Below, in pieces: positions 10,930 to 22,850 of a stretch of 64,000 nt of DNA (the stretch's first letter is position 1; each line of letters opens with the position of its first letter). This DNA comes from Dryocosmus kuriphilus (Eukaryota > Arthropoda > Insecta > Hymenoptera > Cynipidae), in assembly GCA_038277395.1 (NCBI GenBank), contig CM076197.1, positions 30,025,564 to 30,089,563 of the forward strand, read 5' to 3'. Both the position numbers and the translations under genes were made by a program. Below the pieces are notes generated by a model that saw only the letters and a list, made by a program, of their open reading frames with translations, did no database searches and had not been told where the DNA came from.

Positions 10930-11765
10930 GTGAAAAAATGTCCAATCTGTCAACTCCAAAAAGCAACAAGAGTAAGATGACAAGCGGAGGCCATTATTCC
11001 GGACACGCCAGTTAACCCCAATAACAATGTGGCCATGGATATATTTGGACCACTGCCTTACAAACAGCCACATCCGAGTCTATAATAGACGGGCTGTTTG
11101 ATCATTTCATCTATAGATTTGGGGCACCCTAAACAATCCTCACCGATCAAGGACAGAACTTCGTCTCCGAACTCGTACAAAACTTTGGAATCCTCTTCCG
11201 CATCAAACACATTAAAACAACCACATATCATCCACAAAGTAGTGGCAGTATAGAAAGAGCGCACTCCACTATCAAGGATCTACTCAAGACTTGTGTGGCG
11301 GACAATAGGATAGAATGTGACAAAACCCTAAAAATCATTGAACTCGCATATAATACTACTAAACTTGAGAGTATAAGAGTCAGTCCTTTCCAAGCCACAT
11401 TCGGAAGAGAGAACGCCAATCTACCCTCATCTCTCGCAACCACTCCTAACCTAAGGTATGACGACCTACTACAAATGTGGAAGACAAGACACAAGAAATA
11501 TCTACAAAAGGCTAAAGAAAAAATTGCATTACAAAAAGAAAAATACAAACAACTCCAAGACTCCAGATTAGTAATACACCAAGGGATCTTCGAGCCCAAG
11601 GATAAAGTCAGATTTATCAATAACACAAAATCCAATAAACTGTCTCAAAGTTGGATCGGCTCGGCATTAGTAGTAGAGCGATTTTATAATAATAATTACA
11701 CAATTAAATTTAACGGTAGGGAAACAAAACTTCATGCCAACCAAATCATGTCCTATTACGATTAA
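10930..11765 (+). pseudogene. Integrase C-terminal two thirds of an errantivirus-like element
   Basis: The region encodes the end of the zinc-binding part (CPIC at about 10939), a core with AMDIFGP, TDQGQNF and a conserved E in GSIERAH, and then a long intact C-terminal domain (11295-11765). An internal deletion near 11075-11090 removes part of the core, and stops lie at about 11082-11087 and 11130-11132. RT and RNase H are missing upstream, so the copy is 5' truncated at about 10930. The envelope-like remnant follows after only 11 bases, the gene order of insect errantiviruses. Confidence 0.8.
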
Positions 11766-11776
11766 CATTACAGACC

Positions 11777-12541
11777 ATGTTGACCATCGTCTTACTCGGA
11801 CTTTTGTGCATCGCTACAGCCAACATTACTACAACCATACGCAACAGCAACCTGTTAATACAAGACATCGGAAAAATACATGTGTACCATGAAAATTGGA
11901 ATCTTATAATTGGGATAAACGTAAACAATACATCAGACCGACTAGATAACACAAAGAAAGCACTACGACTAGCTGGTCGAGTTTGCAATTATAAGTATAA
12001 CGAAGCTCATGAACTAGAAATAATGGAAGCAAGATTAAAGTGATTACAAGATAAAGAAAATATCCTCAGCAAACTGTTTGGGAAAAGCAATAGACCAAAG
12101 AGAGGCTTAGCCAACTTCGTAGGGGACATATCGAAAACACTTTTTGGTACCTTAAGCAACAACAATTTAGAATACATAAATAGCGAGTTCTATAAATTAT
12201 ATACTGATAATAAAAATATTGCGTCGGTCCTAGCTAATCACACAAGAATACTAAAACTATTACTCGACACCTCGTCAACAGACCATCAAACATTATTGAA
12301 CCAATTCAATGAAGGATCCGAAGCAGCACGTAAATTAAAGGACAACTTCAACGACAATACAAGAGGAATTTATGTAAATAGGAAACTCGTAATATGAGCA
12401 GTATTGATAGACGAGCTAAACAAAAATACAGATACAGCAATCAACACCATCAATGATGGGAAACATGGCATCTCACATCCACAATTGTTAACTCCTCGTA
12501 TACTCAGGGAAACCATTGACTTATTAAGAAACATAAAATAG
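11777..12541 (+). pseudogene. Errantivirus-like envelope remnant (baculovirus F-like)
   Basis: The frame starts with a hydrophobic signal-peptide-like segment. About 105 codons later it has an RPKR basic cleavage motif (12092-12103), followed at once by a glycine/phenylalanine-rich stretch like the fusion peptide of insect retrovirus envelopes and baculovirus F proteins. In-frame stops occur at 12041-12043, 12395-12397 and 12539-12541, and the C-terminal membrane anchor is absent. It directly follows an integrase, which supports the assignment. This is a decayed endogenous copy. Confidence 0.7.
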
Positions 12542-14339
12542 ACGTCGACAAAAGTCTGCAAATAAATGCGACCCAATAAACTCACAATTAAGTGATTGAT
12601 CATTCCAGAATACGCGTGTAACAAAAAGTACCAAGTTATTATTTTTCGAAACATATGACAGATGAATTCCCTCTGATGATGTTGTTTACAAAGATGCTAC
12701 AATCAATTAAATAATGAACATTACGAAAACCGTCGTCAAAAGCATTTCACCACGGTGCTCTATCTAAATAATAACTGTATTTAAAGAAAGATTCTTGTAA
12801 TTTTCCGTACTTGCATCCAGCATTTATTACGGAAAATAAAGAGCTAAACTCTGCCGCGAGATTAAAACGTCGATTACCAAACTTTTTTGGTAGTCTTTCG
12901 ATTGCGAAAGCCAAAGAATGAAGTGAAAACTTGAAGAAAAATACTCATGTGCTTTTAAAAAATGGCTAAGTGTTTAAAAATTACGTATTATGCTTATTCT
13001 GTTCTAAGGAAATGGGTAAGTGTTTAATTTTTTTAAAAGTTCTTTATGATTTCGAAAAACAAAGCAATGCATCCAGTCGCATTTAGAACTTAATTTTCTC
13101 TCATTGTAACAATGTAGCACTTAAGATCCGACTATTACAAAGCAAGTTTCTGGCTTTGCCTTTTGAATACCAAGGACAAAAAGGTAAGTAACTTTTTACT
13201 AATTCATTTTAAGTGAGTGTGTTTTTTCGACATCTTTCAGGTAGTCTTTAGATCAAGATTTGCAATGCACATTGGTCTTATTGTCACGAAAAAGTTTTAT
13301 TTGTTGTCACGCGGCCTTTTTTTTCTAAAGTTAAATATTGGTCTTCTAAGGCCTCGCACAAAGATAAAGATAAAATAAACATAGCCCGGGCGCCAGCCTT
13401 CCTAAAAGCAATCCTAAATAAACCTCAAAATTACTTGAAACAAACCAGAGCGTAAATTTTCTTAAATATTCCAAACAATAATCCTGAACTCGAAATTTAT
13501 TCGGGTAACAAACGAACTACGGCCACCAGGCTAATTGCTTATAGCCTCGAACTTGAGTTATAACAAAGAAAAATAAGAAACGATAATTCCTAAGGAACAG
13601 CTAGCTCAGTTATATATATATGGCAGAGAGGGTGTTCGAATAAAAGGCAAGACCCATTTAAATGTAAAATAAAATGACAATTTCTTAGTAATTGCATCAA
13701 ACGTCGAAAAAAATACGAACAATCTGAGAATAACAAATCAGTTTCCAAAATAATAATTACCAGAATAACAAAATCGACTTGAAATAGGTACTGCAAGAAT
13801 AATAAATCTATACTCAAACAATAAAGAAAACATCTCAAGTATAAATTAACTACTAACAGAGTAACAGACCGCTACCCGAATAATTAATAGGGAACAACAA
13901 GTCAGTATTAAAATATCTATTACAATGATACAACGTAAGAGGGGGGGGGGGGGGGGGGGGGTCGCTAAAATAACGGAGTTTAGGGAAATAACTAACGGAA
14001 TACGTGCTCTTATAACAATGAAAGGAAATTTTCAACTCAAAGAGGTCGGAATGCTAAAAAAAAATCGAAACTCGAAGTGCTGTTTAATTTAACTACTTAA
14101 GAAAAGGGAGCGTTTCAGAACATACATAACTTTACGAAACGTGAGTGCTAAAATACAGAGAATTAAATCAAGGTCGTGAGGGCGTGTGGGGAACAGGTCG
14201 AAAATGCGATGCCGAATAAGGTCATATTCAGGAAGATAAGGGGATCGGTATTTTGGGTTTAAATAGCGAAATCTACACTACATATAAGTACCTCTACTCT
14301 AACGGCCTAATTATAAAAAATTAATTTCCTTACAGCGTG

Positions 14340-14620
14340 GGGTCAAAGTAAATGGGTTGAAGGACATGGTCATAAAAAGGGGATCTCATCCGAATGGGCT
14401 TCAAAATACGTATGGGTGAGAACGTGTGAACATTGAGATTAGAGGGATCGTTAATTAACTTTGTATCGGAAGGGTCAAAGAAAATGGGTCGAGGAGCATG
14501 GTCATAAAGGGGGGAATCATGCCTGAAAGGTGCTTCAAAATACGTATTCGTGGGAGCAATTGAAGTTTGAAACCAGAGGAATCACTAGTTAATTTTGTAT
14601 CGACAGGGTCAAAGAAAATG
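14340..14620. repeat. Diverged tandem duplication, about 132-134 bp unit
   Basis: Two full units start at about 14340 and 14472 with GGGTCAAAG, share the block CTTCAAAATACGTAT, and are followed by the start of a third at 14606. Identity is imperfect, so the duplication is old. Confidence 0.75.
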
Positions 14621-14951
14621 AGAGAGAGAAAGGTGCGCGAAGCCAGGCTCCATGGATTCTTACGGTCACGAGCAGGATGGAAGAACTCTGCTGCCCGCCA
14701 GTCTGCTCTGGTGTCTTTACTTTTCTTCGTTTCCTTCCTTCCTTCCCGCTGATTAGATGTTTCCCTGGGCGCGAATTCTTCTGACTGGAATCCGAACCGC
14801 AGGATGCTGAGCCTTTTTGAGATTGTTAAACCTCGGAGCGAGGATTGACATTTTGAACCTTGCGGCCGGCAGATGTAGGGTGGTTTTCCGGTCAATCCTC
14901 AAACGAATTTGAGAAATATTGGCATTAGTGCTATTCCTCTGATAAAATATG

Positions 14952-15051
14952 GCCGAAACGCCTATCCAGTGACGGATTTTATGGCCATTTCGCCTGATAA
15001 GAAACCATAGCCAAATGCCTTTCCAGTGACGGATTTTATGGTCACTTCGCC
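14952..15051. repeat. Short tandem duplication, 58-bp spacing
   Basis: 14952-14994 and 15010-15051 share CCAGTGACGGATTTTATGG with similar flanks. Confidence 0.75.
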
Positions 15052-16669
15052 CTGGGCTTTTCCTTAAATTTAGTATAAAGGAAAACCCTTAGTGGTACAT
15101 TCCAAAATTAAATTACCTTAATCTTGAGGTAATTTTCCATAGTACGCCCGCACCTGGAGCTTGCTTTGGATCTAGGGCTATCGGCAGAACAATCCCGCTG
15201 AACCTGAAGTAACTTGAAGCAACCCGAAGTAACCTGAAGGAAGCAGACGAAGGTCCCTGAACTGTAGAAGCCTCGCTGTAAAGGAGGTGACAGTCGACCG
15301 TAATCGACGACTCGACGAGAAGACAGTATTCTTGAGTTTTCTCAACTCAAGACTGCAATAAAATCCTCACAAATTGCATAAAAAATAAAATAACAAAGCC
15401 AAAATTTACTAATCTTACTTAAATTAATATATAAACAGACCAAGGAGTGTCGACTCTACGCGAAGCATCAAATATTTCGTCCTTACGTTAAAATTTAAAC
15501 TTACAATTTAATTTTTGTGAGGATGCCAAATTACAACATCACGTTTTTCAACAAAATCCCCAGCATTCAGAGAAGTTTTTCAGTTTTTTAACTGGTTTTT
15601 AATTCTACTATACTGTGGATTATTCTCATTCACATGCTGATATTAACCCTTTTTCCATGCTTATCCAACTACAGTTTCATTAAGAATTCGAAATGACCGT
15701 GCTCTACTTGGACAATAAAGTACTATTTATTTTAAAAAATACCTAAGCAGGGATCGGGACCTTTTAGCTTGGACCTGAGTTTATAAAATTTCTGAAGGGT
15801 ACGCTTCCAAACTGGAACTTTTGATCTAAATTCTTTAAGTTGCATGTTCTATTGTTTAAACTGATGAGTTCAGATCTCTAAATAAAAAGGGATCGACAGC
15901 CTTTTGATTGAAAATGAGTTTAAAGAGTTCTTTAATGTCTCAAATTCGGATCAGTAAAAAGTAACTGATTACCGATGAACGATTTTTCTTTAGTTTAGTC
16001 GCCAAATTTCAATGGGAATTAGTGAAAATTCACTCAAAATTTCGTCATTTTTACTAATTTTTAGTAATTTTCAGCTGATTTCAATTGACAGTGGTAGAAA
16101 AAATGTTTACTTATGAATTTAGTTTAATTTATTAATACAATCGGTGGGTTTTTTCCTATCGAGAGCTCAGAATTTTACAAAGTTTACTAAAATAATTTTT
16201 TCTTAGTGTTTCGAATTATTGAATGACCTTTCGAAGTTGCAAAACTTTTAAGTTCTTTTAAAACTATTTATTAAATTTTCAGAAAGGATTCTCACTTGAA
16301 AATATTGAAATCTCACTTATTCAAATTTAGAGAGTGCGTTCAGCGTTTTAAATTTTTTTAACGTAAAGTTACGTTATATACACATTTTTTTTAATTTGAC
16401 GTTCTTTCTTTCTGCTTGAGTATAGCTATCTAAACATGCAGATCTTCTACTGGTAGCGGAGTGATACGTGTAAACATGTAGTCCAATGGCTTCTAGGTGA
16501 TCTTATTTAATTTATAAAAAATTTGATTGCCTTTTCCGGACAAATTTTTCAGTTGCCTTTAAAGTCTCTATCAAATAATGTATAAAAATTAAAGAACTTG
16601 CCGCGAGAATTTTTAATTCTGTTTTATTATTTTCTATTTTTTTTTGTGTTCTATTTCTCTTGTTGTGTT

Positions 16670-17150
16670 CTTTTCTTGCTTTTCTTATATGCTAGGATTT
16701 ATCCTGGCTGGAGACATCCAACATTCAGTGTTTATACAAGATTGGGCAGAATGCTAATTCTGGAGAAGAAGCGGGTAGTGAACCATTTTCATCGGGATCC
16801 AAGCTCCAGTTGTCGTAAAGCGGAACATCACCTCAACAAATCGAAGAACTCAATCGACAGAATTTTGATTGACACTGATGACCATCCATTCCACTACACA
16901 AGAGTGCAACAATTGCTGCTAGAGAAACATGCGTTGAGACAACCGTTTTGTAGATGGATTCTTCGGAATTCAGAGGCATTGGACAAAATTTAATGGACGA
17001 ATGAATTCTTATTTACACGTGAAGGTGTCTACAACATCCATAACGAACATTACTGGTACACTGATAAACCCAATGTTTTACGCGAGAGGGGGTTTCAAAG
17101 AAAATTCAAAATCAATGTCTGGTGTGAAATGAAATAATCACAGGAAAATT
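16670..17150 (+). pseudogene. Tc3/mariner-like transposase remnant
   Basis: The frame resembles a Tc3-type transposase abundant in insects. It starts with YPGWRHP, passes a helix-turn-helix-like stretch and then reaches EFLFTREGVYN and HYWYTDKPN, ending at INVWCEM. A TAA at about 16991-16993 interrupts the frame, and the first catalytic D of the TDEATFTR block is replaced here by N. The remaining catalytic part is missing. It ends just where the Polinton left TIR begins (17161), so the Polinton may have inserted into it or near it. Confidence 0.6.
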
Positions 17151-17477
17151 AATTACCGTCCTCTGTTTTTTCCCTGCACGTCAGGTTTTTGAGATTTTTT
17201 GCGTGAAATCTTTTTGCAAATTATCACAAATCATATGATAAAAGGGTGTAAGTAATTTTTTTAAACGAAAGACGATACATGATTTCGATGCGCTTTCTCA
17301 CGCAAAATCCAACGATGGGTTTATCTTTTTCGATGTCTTGCACGGTTCTTGAGATAATAAAAAAAACTAAAAGAAAACGCGAAAAAAAAAATTATTTTAC
17401 AAAAAAAAGTTTATATTTAACTGAATATCATTTATTTTTTAGTCAGCTGGATGCCATTCTCTTCGGGTTTTGATGCA

Positions 17478-19241
17478 GAAAGAACTTCAAAGGAGTTTAT
17501 ACTTCTAGATGTAACTGTTCGAAAGATACATAGCAAAGAAGAGTGCTGTATCTTGTATCTTATTGCATAAAAGTCTACAATGTTTGAAATATTTACAATA
17601 CTTACAGTATTCACAGTATTTACAGAGTTTAAAGTATCCATTCTTCATTACTAGTTGTTATCTCCTGTTGAAAAATGATTATAAGCTGCTCCTGCATGCT
17701 CGAGGATGACGAGCATTTAGTTCATCAGTCATGAGAGTCTATGAACAGTAGTTTGCTAAAGCGTTCACACTCTATTTACCTTGGTATCTCTTTTCGATTG
17801 CAGCCATGTCTTGAAAAAATCCTTCCCCAAGTTCAAAACTAACTCCTTCAAAATTTTCTGGGAAGAAGCCTGAGTGAGAATGAAGAATGTGAATCTTCAG
17901 TGACATGTTCACTATCATTTCCTGAAATTTCTGCAGCACAGTGGTCTTCCCCAAGAAATTGTACATAGCAGCTTTTACTAACAACCAGGTTTGTCTCTCA
18001 AGATTAGTCAATCTATTTTCGAAATTACAGTCCAACATCAATTATCGGATTTATGGTCCGAAAAACTCCTTTTATTTTAGCTCTACTAAGTTTAGGGAAT
18101 TTTCTTTTCAAAAAAATTAAGCCTTCTCTGTCTTTATCCATCACATTAATCAAATTGTGCCCGATGCCGAGTTACACATGTAATTGTCGTAGGAAGATTT
18201 TTTGAGTATCAACCAGTCGCTTTTGCGGAACGTTTATTTTTCCTAGTTCTAACGCCTTTCACTCTGGCCAAACTTTAAAATTATAATGTTGGCCTTGTAC
18301 TCTGCTATCCCAGGTGCAAAGAAAGCAACATTATTTTGTATAGCCAGATTGCAATCCAAGAAGGACCCTTATGATTTTAAAATCACCACAGATATACCAT
18401 TCATATGATCTGCAATTTATCTTATCAAGGAACAATTTTATGAAATCATAAGACACTTTCATATTGGTGGCATGAGTGATGAGTACTGATGGATATGTAT
18501 ATTCGATTTGTAAGAGAACAGCTTTGAAACTATGTTTATTTGAATCAATGGATAAACGCTTATTCTCTTTCTGGTGTTCATTACGAAGGGTCTTTATAAG
18601 TTCTTCTACATCGGTAAAATAAATGAGAGTAACTTGGCGGGAAAAAATGTACTTAAATGTTTTTCTCGATTTTGGTAAAGAGATTTTCACATCTTTTTTC
18701 AGCAAATTTGTTTCCTTGAGTCTAGAGTCCAAGATTTCAACCTCATTTTTCGATAAATTCAGGTCCCTTATGAAATCAAGCACTTCTTTCCAATCGAATA
18801 ATTCTGGCAAGTTTCTGGTCAGCTTATATTCTAGGGTTTGATTTTCATGAGAATTGATTTCTTTTTATTTGGGTTTTGCAGCATTTGCCAGGATAGAATC
18901 GTTACGGTCATACGAAGCTTTTATTACGGAAGGAATATTGGGCAGTAAAATGAAGGTAGCTGTAGCACGGAGTGCAATACGAACAAGAGCAGAGAGCTGA
19001 TTTATGTGGCGTAGTGGAGGGAAGACGCGCATGCGCCGTGGACACTGTTCTCTCAAACGATGCTCTGTGTCACGTGCGCAGCGACGTCGAGGCTCCTGTG
19101 TTTAAGAATAGCCCGAAAGACCGACTCTATGATAGGAACTGCGAATATAGTGAAAACTGTAAATTCTGTAAACATTGTGCATATTGTAAATATTGCAAAT
19201 ATTGTAAAATTTAATGCAATGAGATACAAGATATAGTATAC
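17478..19241 (-). mobile_element. DNA transposon nested in the left TIR
   Basis: The right TIR is continuous where the left TIR is split at TGCA (17474-17477 and 19242-19245), which defines a 1764-bp insert with a probable 4-bp TGCA duplication. Both ends carry inverted blocks (about 17541-17640 and 19150-19240) with the shared word ATATCTTGTATCT-ATTGCAT (one arm reads GTATCTTGTATCT). These blocks contain 9-bp periodic repeats of ACAATATTT type. About 60 extra bases lie outside the left block. The internal gene is on the minus strand. Confidence 0.65.
17772..18840 (-). pseudogene. Uncharacterised arthropod repeat gene (GYTK / CFLC-W-DSR family)
   Basis: The minus strand encodes, with several frame breaks, a protein family that I know as highly repeated and uncharacterised in arthropods. 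Landmarks are DFKIIRVLLGLQSGYTK, then after a break CFLCTWDSR, LKRKFPKLS, and finally KIHILHSHSGFFPEN and KRYQGK near the C-terminus. The two clean pieces are 18810-18331 and 18041-17772. The gene lies inside a unit with inverted terminal blocks, so it is probably the mobility gene of that transposon, but no catalytic motif is evident and this is inference. Confidence 0.6.
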
Positions 19242-19697
19242 TGCATAGTAGTTAAGCAGCGTACGTTCGGCCCCACCGCTAAAAACTTCGCGCTGTCGCC
19301 GACACATGGCGCCACTACTCCCTCAGTGGTTCGTGTCCGTGCGAAGTTACCGACAGTTGATATTACCCTCGGTCGGAAAGGCAGAGCTCTGGGTCCATTA
19401 GAAACAGGTCAGTTTGTTACCATAAGTCGGTAAGTAAGGAATCTGGTACGGGTAGCTACCATCAGTCGGAAAGGTAGAAATCTGTCACGTGATAAATAAA
19501 CTATTTGACGTTAGTCGTTAAGGAAAGGTTCTATTGCAGACGACATACCTCTAGAACTGACGTGGTTCATGTACTTGCTAAGCTTATTCTCGATTATTTT
19601 AGTACACAATAGCTAGATACACGAAATCGCCACCTATACCCCTTCTCTCACCCAGAAGCATGTAGAAATGTAGTCAAGGTTATGTATTGGAATTTAC

Positions 19698-19735
<38 letters not shown>

Positions 19736-20149
19736 CTCTCTCCCACTCTCTCTCCTACGAATACTGTAGGTGATGTATTATTGGGGTTTCCAGTTTCTAA
19801 ACATGTTTCGATACGCATCGACAGATTTCAGCACGCAATTTCTCGACATGAAGGTGAAGAGTTAATAAAATACTTACCTGTAATTTAACGAGAAAGTTTC
19901 TATCCATCGATGTTTTAAAGTAGAGTGTGAAATTCATGGTTGTTGATGTCTGAAGAAACGGAGTGGGAAATGCACACCTTATCCATACATTAAAACTAAG
20001 TAAATTAAGGTTTATGAAATTATATAATTAAAGCGGAAAAACACCAGACTCGCTTTTCTTACCTATAAACTAAGACTAAGTAATAAGTACACACAGGCAC
20101 TTTATTGTGAAAGTTATAATTTATTATTCATAAACTTTCCTCATTACAG

Positions 20150-20416
20150 TTATTCGACATATTGAAATTCAAACAGATTGTATTTACCATCAAAGTAGTA
20201 AAAAGAAAGTTTTTTAGCCTGAGCAGCAATTTCCAGCTTTTCAAACGTTTCCGTATAGGCTGGATCCTGAAAAATCTTCTTCGTTCTGCTCGGTAAATAG
20301 ACTGCGACCTCACTCTCCAACTCGGCCATAAACTTTATGCCGTATTTCGTCTGCATTTTCTTTATTTTGGAAACAGCATACTTTTTGTTCATTGTCAGAT
20401 TAGATAATGATTTCAC
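20150..20416 (-). CDS. Small Polinton ORF, possibly OB-fold-like
   Basis: This intact 88-residue ORF lies just inside the left TIR. It is basic at the N-terminus (LTMNKKYAVSKIKKMQTKYG) and looks mostly beta: short alternating hydrophobic stretches, then a helix-like segment and a final strand. Its length and pattern resemble small proteins found beside insect Polinton polB genes, and I would guess an OB-fold single-strand-binding role. That is weak inference. A good core promoter lies upstream on the minus strand (TATA at 20541, initiator at 20510), leaving a 5' leader of about 94 bases before the ATG at 20416. It diverges from the polB gene. Confidence 0.55.
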   Translation of the reverse strand: MKSLSNLTMNKKYAVSKIKKMQTKYGIKFMAELESEVAVYLPSRTKKIFQDPAYTETFEKLEIAAQAKKLSFYYFDGKYNLFEFQYVE

Positions 20417-20506
20417 TGGTAGAATATCTTCCAGTCGACCAACTTTTTAATATCACTGAGATCCATCTTCTCCGGGCAGAATTTACACTTTGTATCTTCG
20501 ATGACA

Positions 20507-20541
20507 GACTGAAGCCTCTGCAATTTGATGCTGCTTTTATA
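20507..20541 (-). promoter_or_regulatory. TATA/Inr core promoter for the 20150-20416 ORF
   Basis: TATAAAAG (minus strand, 20541-20534) lies 31 bases upstream of the A in TCAGTC (A at 20510), the arthropod initiator. The spacing is canonical. Confidence 0.65.
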
Positions 20542-20712
20542 GCCCAATACCCACACTCTACCTGCTTTCTAGAAGCATGATACGTTACGCAAGATGATGC
20601 AACACGCATAGAAGTTTCTCGAACGTTATATTACGCAAGATTTGAACACATTGCGCAAGAAAATGCAACCAGTTCTCGAAGCATCTGGTGGAGGATCTTT
20701 CCAGAGGTGGTC

Positions 20713-20747
20713 TATAAAAATGCGAGTGGAACGGAGTGCCGTCAGTT
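20713..20747 (+). promoter_or_regulatory. TATA/Inr core promoter for the polB gene
   Basis: TATAAAAA at 20713-20720 lies 31 bases upstream of the A in TCAGTT (20742-20747, A at 20744). With the minus-strand promoter it forms a divergent pair about 235 bases apart. A 490-base leader follows before the first polB-frame ATG at 21236. Confidence 0.65.
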
Positions 20748-20767
20748 CAGATTGTCTGTTAAGTGTT

Positions 20768-21235
20768 TCACATTGAGCGAAGAAATCTCCAGTGCAGTTT
20801 TTGGGAACTTTAATATTGACTGGGGAAAAAGGATAGTGCATTTAAAGACAAAGCAGAAAGTGCAGTTTTTGTGAATTCACTATGGACTATTATATGTGTG
20901 AAAAAGCAGAACTGCAGTTTTGTAAATTTTTCGTATAGACTTTATAATGGACTTTTATATTTGCTGAAAGAGATCAGAAGTGCAGTTGGTGTTATGGACT
21001 TTATTATCATTATTATGAATTTTTATATGTAGGGAAAGGGAGAATAGTGACTTTAAAAACATTATTGACTGTCAAAAAGGATAGTGACTTTACTATTCAC
21101 ATTGAGCGAAGAAAATCTCCAGTGCATTTTTTTTTTGACTTTACTATTGACTGATGATATAAGAATAGTGAGTGTACTGTTATTTTTGTCTGTGAATAAA
21201 AAGGATAGTGACTTTACTATTTTAACCCCGTCAAA
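20768..21235 (+). repeat. polB leader with internal repeats
   Basis: CACATTGAGCGAAGAAA followed by TCTCCAGTGCA occurs at about 20768 and again at 21098. The words AGTGCAGTTTT and AAAAAGGATAGTGACTTTAC recur between them. There is no coding signal. It looks like a duplicated untranslated leader. Confidence 0.6.
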
Positions 21236-22850
21236 ATGATATTCGACGAGTGTGGAAAGCTTGTTCCGGATATAGAGAATGCGTTGAGCTTGATGGAATC
21301 GTCTGCACGCACACCTCTCGACAAAGGGAGAAAATGGAAGAACGAGTGCTCACTTTGTCTGAAGATAGTTAGCAGAGAACTTAGAAGAAAATCACCACCG
21401 CAGACTTTAGGCGAAAAACGAAAATGACTAAATATAATTGAGAGGCTTGCATGCTTGGAGGTTCGCTTCGATGTATTAGATAAGAAAAGAGGAGGAGATT
21501 TGCAGCAAAATGCAGGAAAATCCGATGACATCGATAATCGTGTCAAATGACTAGATGCCGACAAAACATTCAATGGTCACATTAAAATATGTGTTGTGGC
21601 AAATCTAGTACATAAGGATGTTCTTGCTTTCGTAGACGATGTGCAAAGTCTATTTATTTCACACGTGAGCAAGGATATACTTCACCATAAATAACTAATG
21701 ATAAACACTGTGCTTCTTGCCTATTATACAAAAATTGACAAAGACAAGCCTGATGACAAAACTTTTAAATCAAAGAACGTAGCCTTATATTATACGACTG
21801 ATTTAAAATTATGTTTTTAAACCTATGTCAGGTACCCGGTCCTCAAAGAAATGGAGGAAATTGAGGAGAAAGACTCTGGGTAAACCCTTCACTCCATCAT
21901 AAAGCTTTCGGTCAACATTAACAAGTTGAATGCAATGAACACAGATTCATACAATGAACTTACACTATGCATAAGGAGGAAAGAAGCCGGTATCAATGTA
22001 CAAAACGACTATGACAACGAGTGCTTCAAGTGGGCAATACTCTCAGCCATTCATCCACCTGACGATATTAAACATGCTAATCGCGTTTCAAAATACCAGC
22101 AGTACAGGGATGAACTGGATTTTTCTGACATCGATTTTCCAGTTGCGCTAAAGGATGTAAACAAATTCGAGAGAACCAAATCTCCGTAAATTTCTATGGA
22201 CTTATTAAGAAGAGTGAAAATAAATTCACAATGGTGCCTCTTCATCTCACCTCACAAAAAAGAGACACGCATGTAAATCTTCGGGAGGAACATTATGGAG
22301 CTAAGAACTTCAAGAATCGAGAGCGAGCTCCATTCATCATATACGCAGATTATGAGTCCCTTTTAATGCCTGTGAGTAATGAAGGAGCAGGAAGAACCTA
22401 GAGTACGGAAGTTTTCGAGAGACACGAGGTCTTCAATATTGGCTTCCTTTTCAAGTGTAGTTATGATGATAAACTGTCCTACTGCGAGTCATGTCCGGAC
22501 GATGTGGAACCATTAAAGTGGTTTGCTGAGCAGTTGCTTAAGATTGCGCAAGAATGTGACAAGACTTTGGCATCTCCAGTTCCAATGCAGAAACTGACAT
22601 TTGAGGAACAAGAGGCCTTTATACATGCCAAAACTTGTCCTGCGTATGAGCATTGCAATTTATCATATCAGGACTCAAACATCATACATGTTGTGTTTCA
22701 TAATCTGATTTATGGCCTCATCCCTGGAAAAGTCAGCGTCATACCTCACTCAGTACAAAATTATCAATGCTGTGTTTGCTGGTGCTGAGAGAGAGAACAT
22801 TGACTTTCTCACGAGGAAGGGTGTTCTTCCCTATGAATACCTAAACTCGA
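21236..22850 (+). pseudogene. polB: Polinton DNA polymerase B, N-terminal half, truncated by a LINE
   Basis: Polintons encode a protein-primed family B polymerase that replicates the element. This copy retains the N-terminal region: NTVLLAYYTK, a segment ending in ECFKWAILSAIHP, the exonuclease motif YADYESLL (D-x-E) at about 22340, and HEVFNIGFLFKCSYDD. It also retains remains of the cysteine/histidine domain and TRKGVLPYEYL. Alignment by eye with the second copy (53880-56726) is good throughout. Many frameshifts and stops occur. The sequence stops at about 22850, where LINE sequence begins, and the polymerase palm motifs are lost. Confidence 0.8.

Larger units (their letters stand above)
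12542..16670. other. AT-rich noncoding stretch
   Basis: No supported gene. It contains a 22-base G run (about 13941-13962), a diverged tandem duplication at 14340-14620, a short tandem duplication at 14952-15051 and otherwise AT-rich sequence. The GC-richer part at about 14600-15350 shows no recognisable coding signal. Confidence 0.55.
17161..20004 (+). repeat. Left terminal inverted repeat of Polinton 1, interrupted
   Basis: 17161-17477 and 19242-20004 together match, in reverse complement and in order, 36928-35822. Landmarks include CCTGCACGTCAGGTTTTTGA at the outer end, a GCAG/TTAAGCAG junction where the nested element split it, a CT microsatellite (about 19699-19731) and a CCATACATTAAAACTAAG inner end. 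Divergence from the right copy is considerable. Confidence 0.75.
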
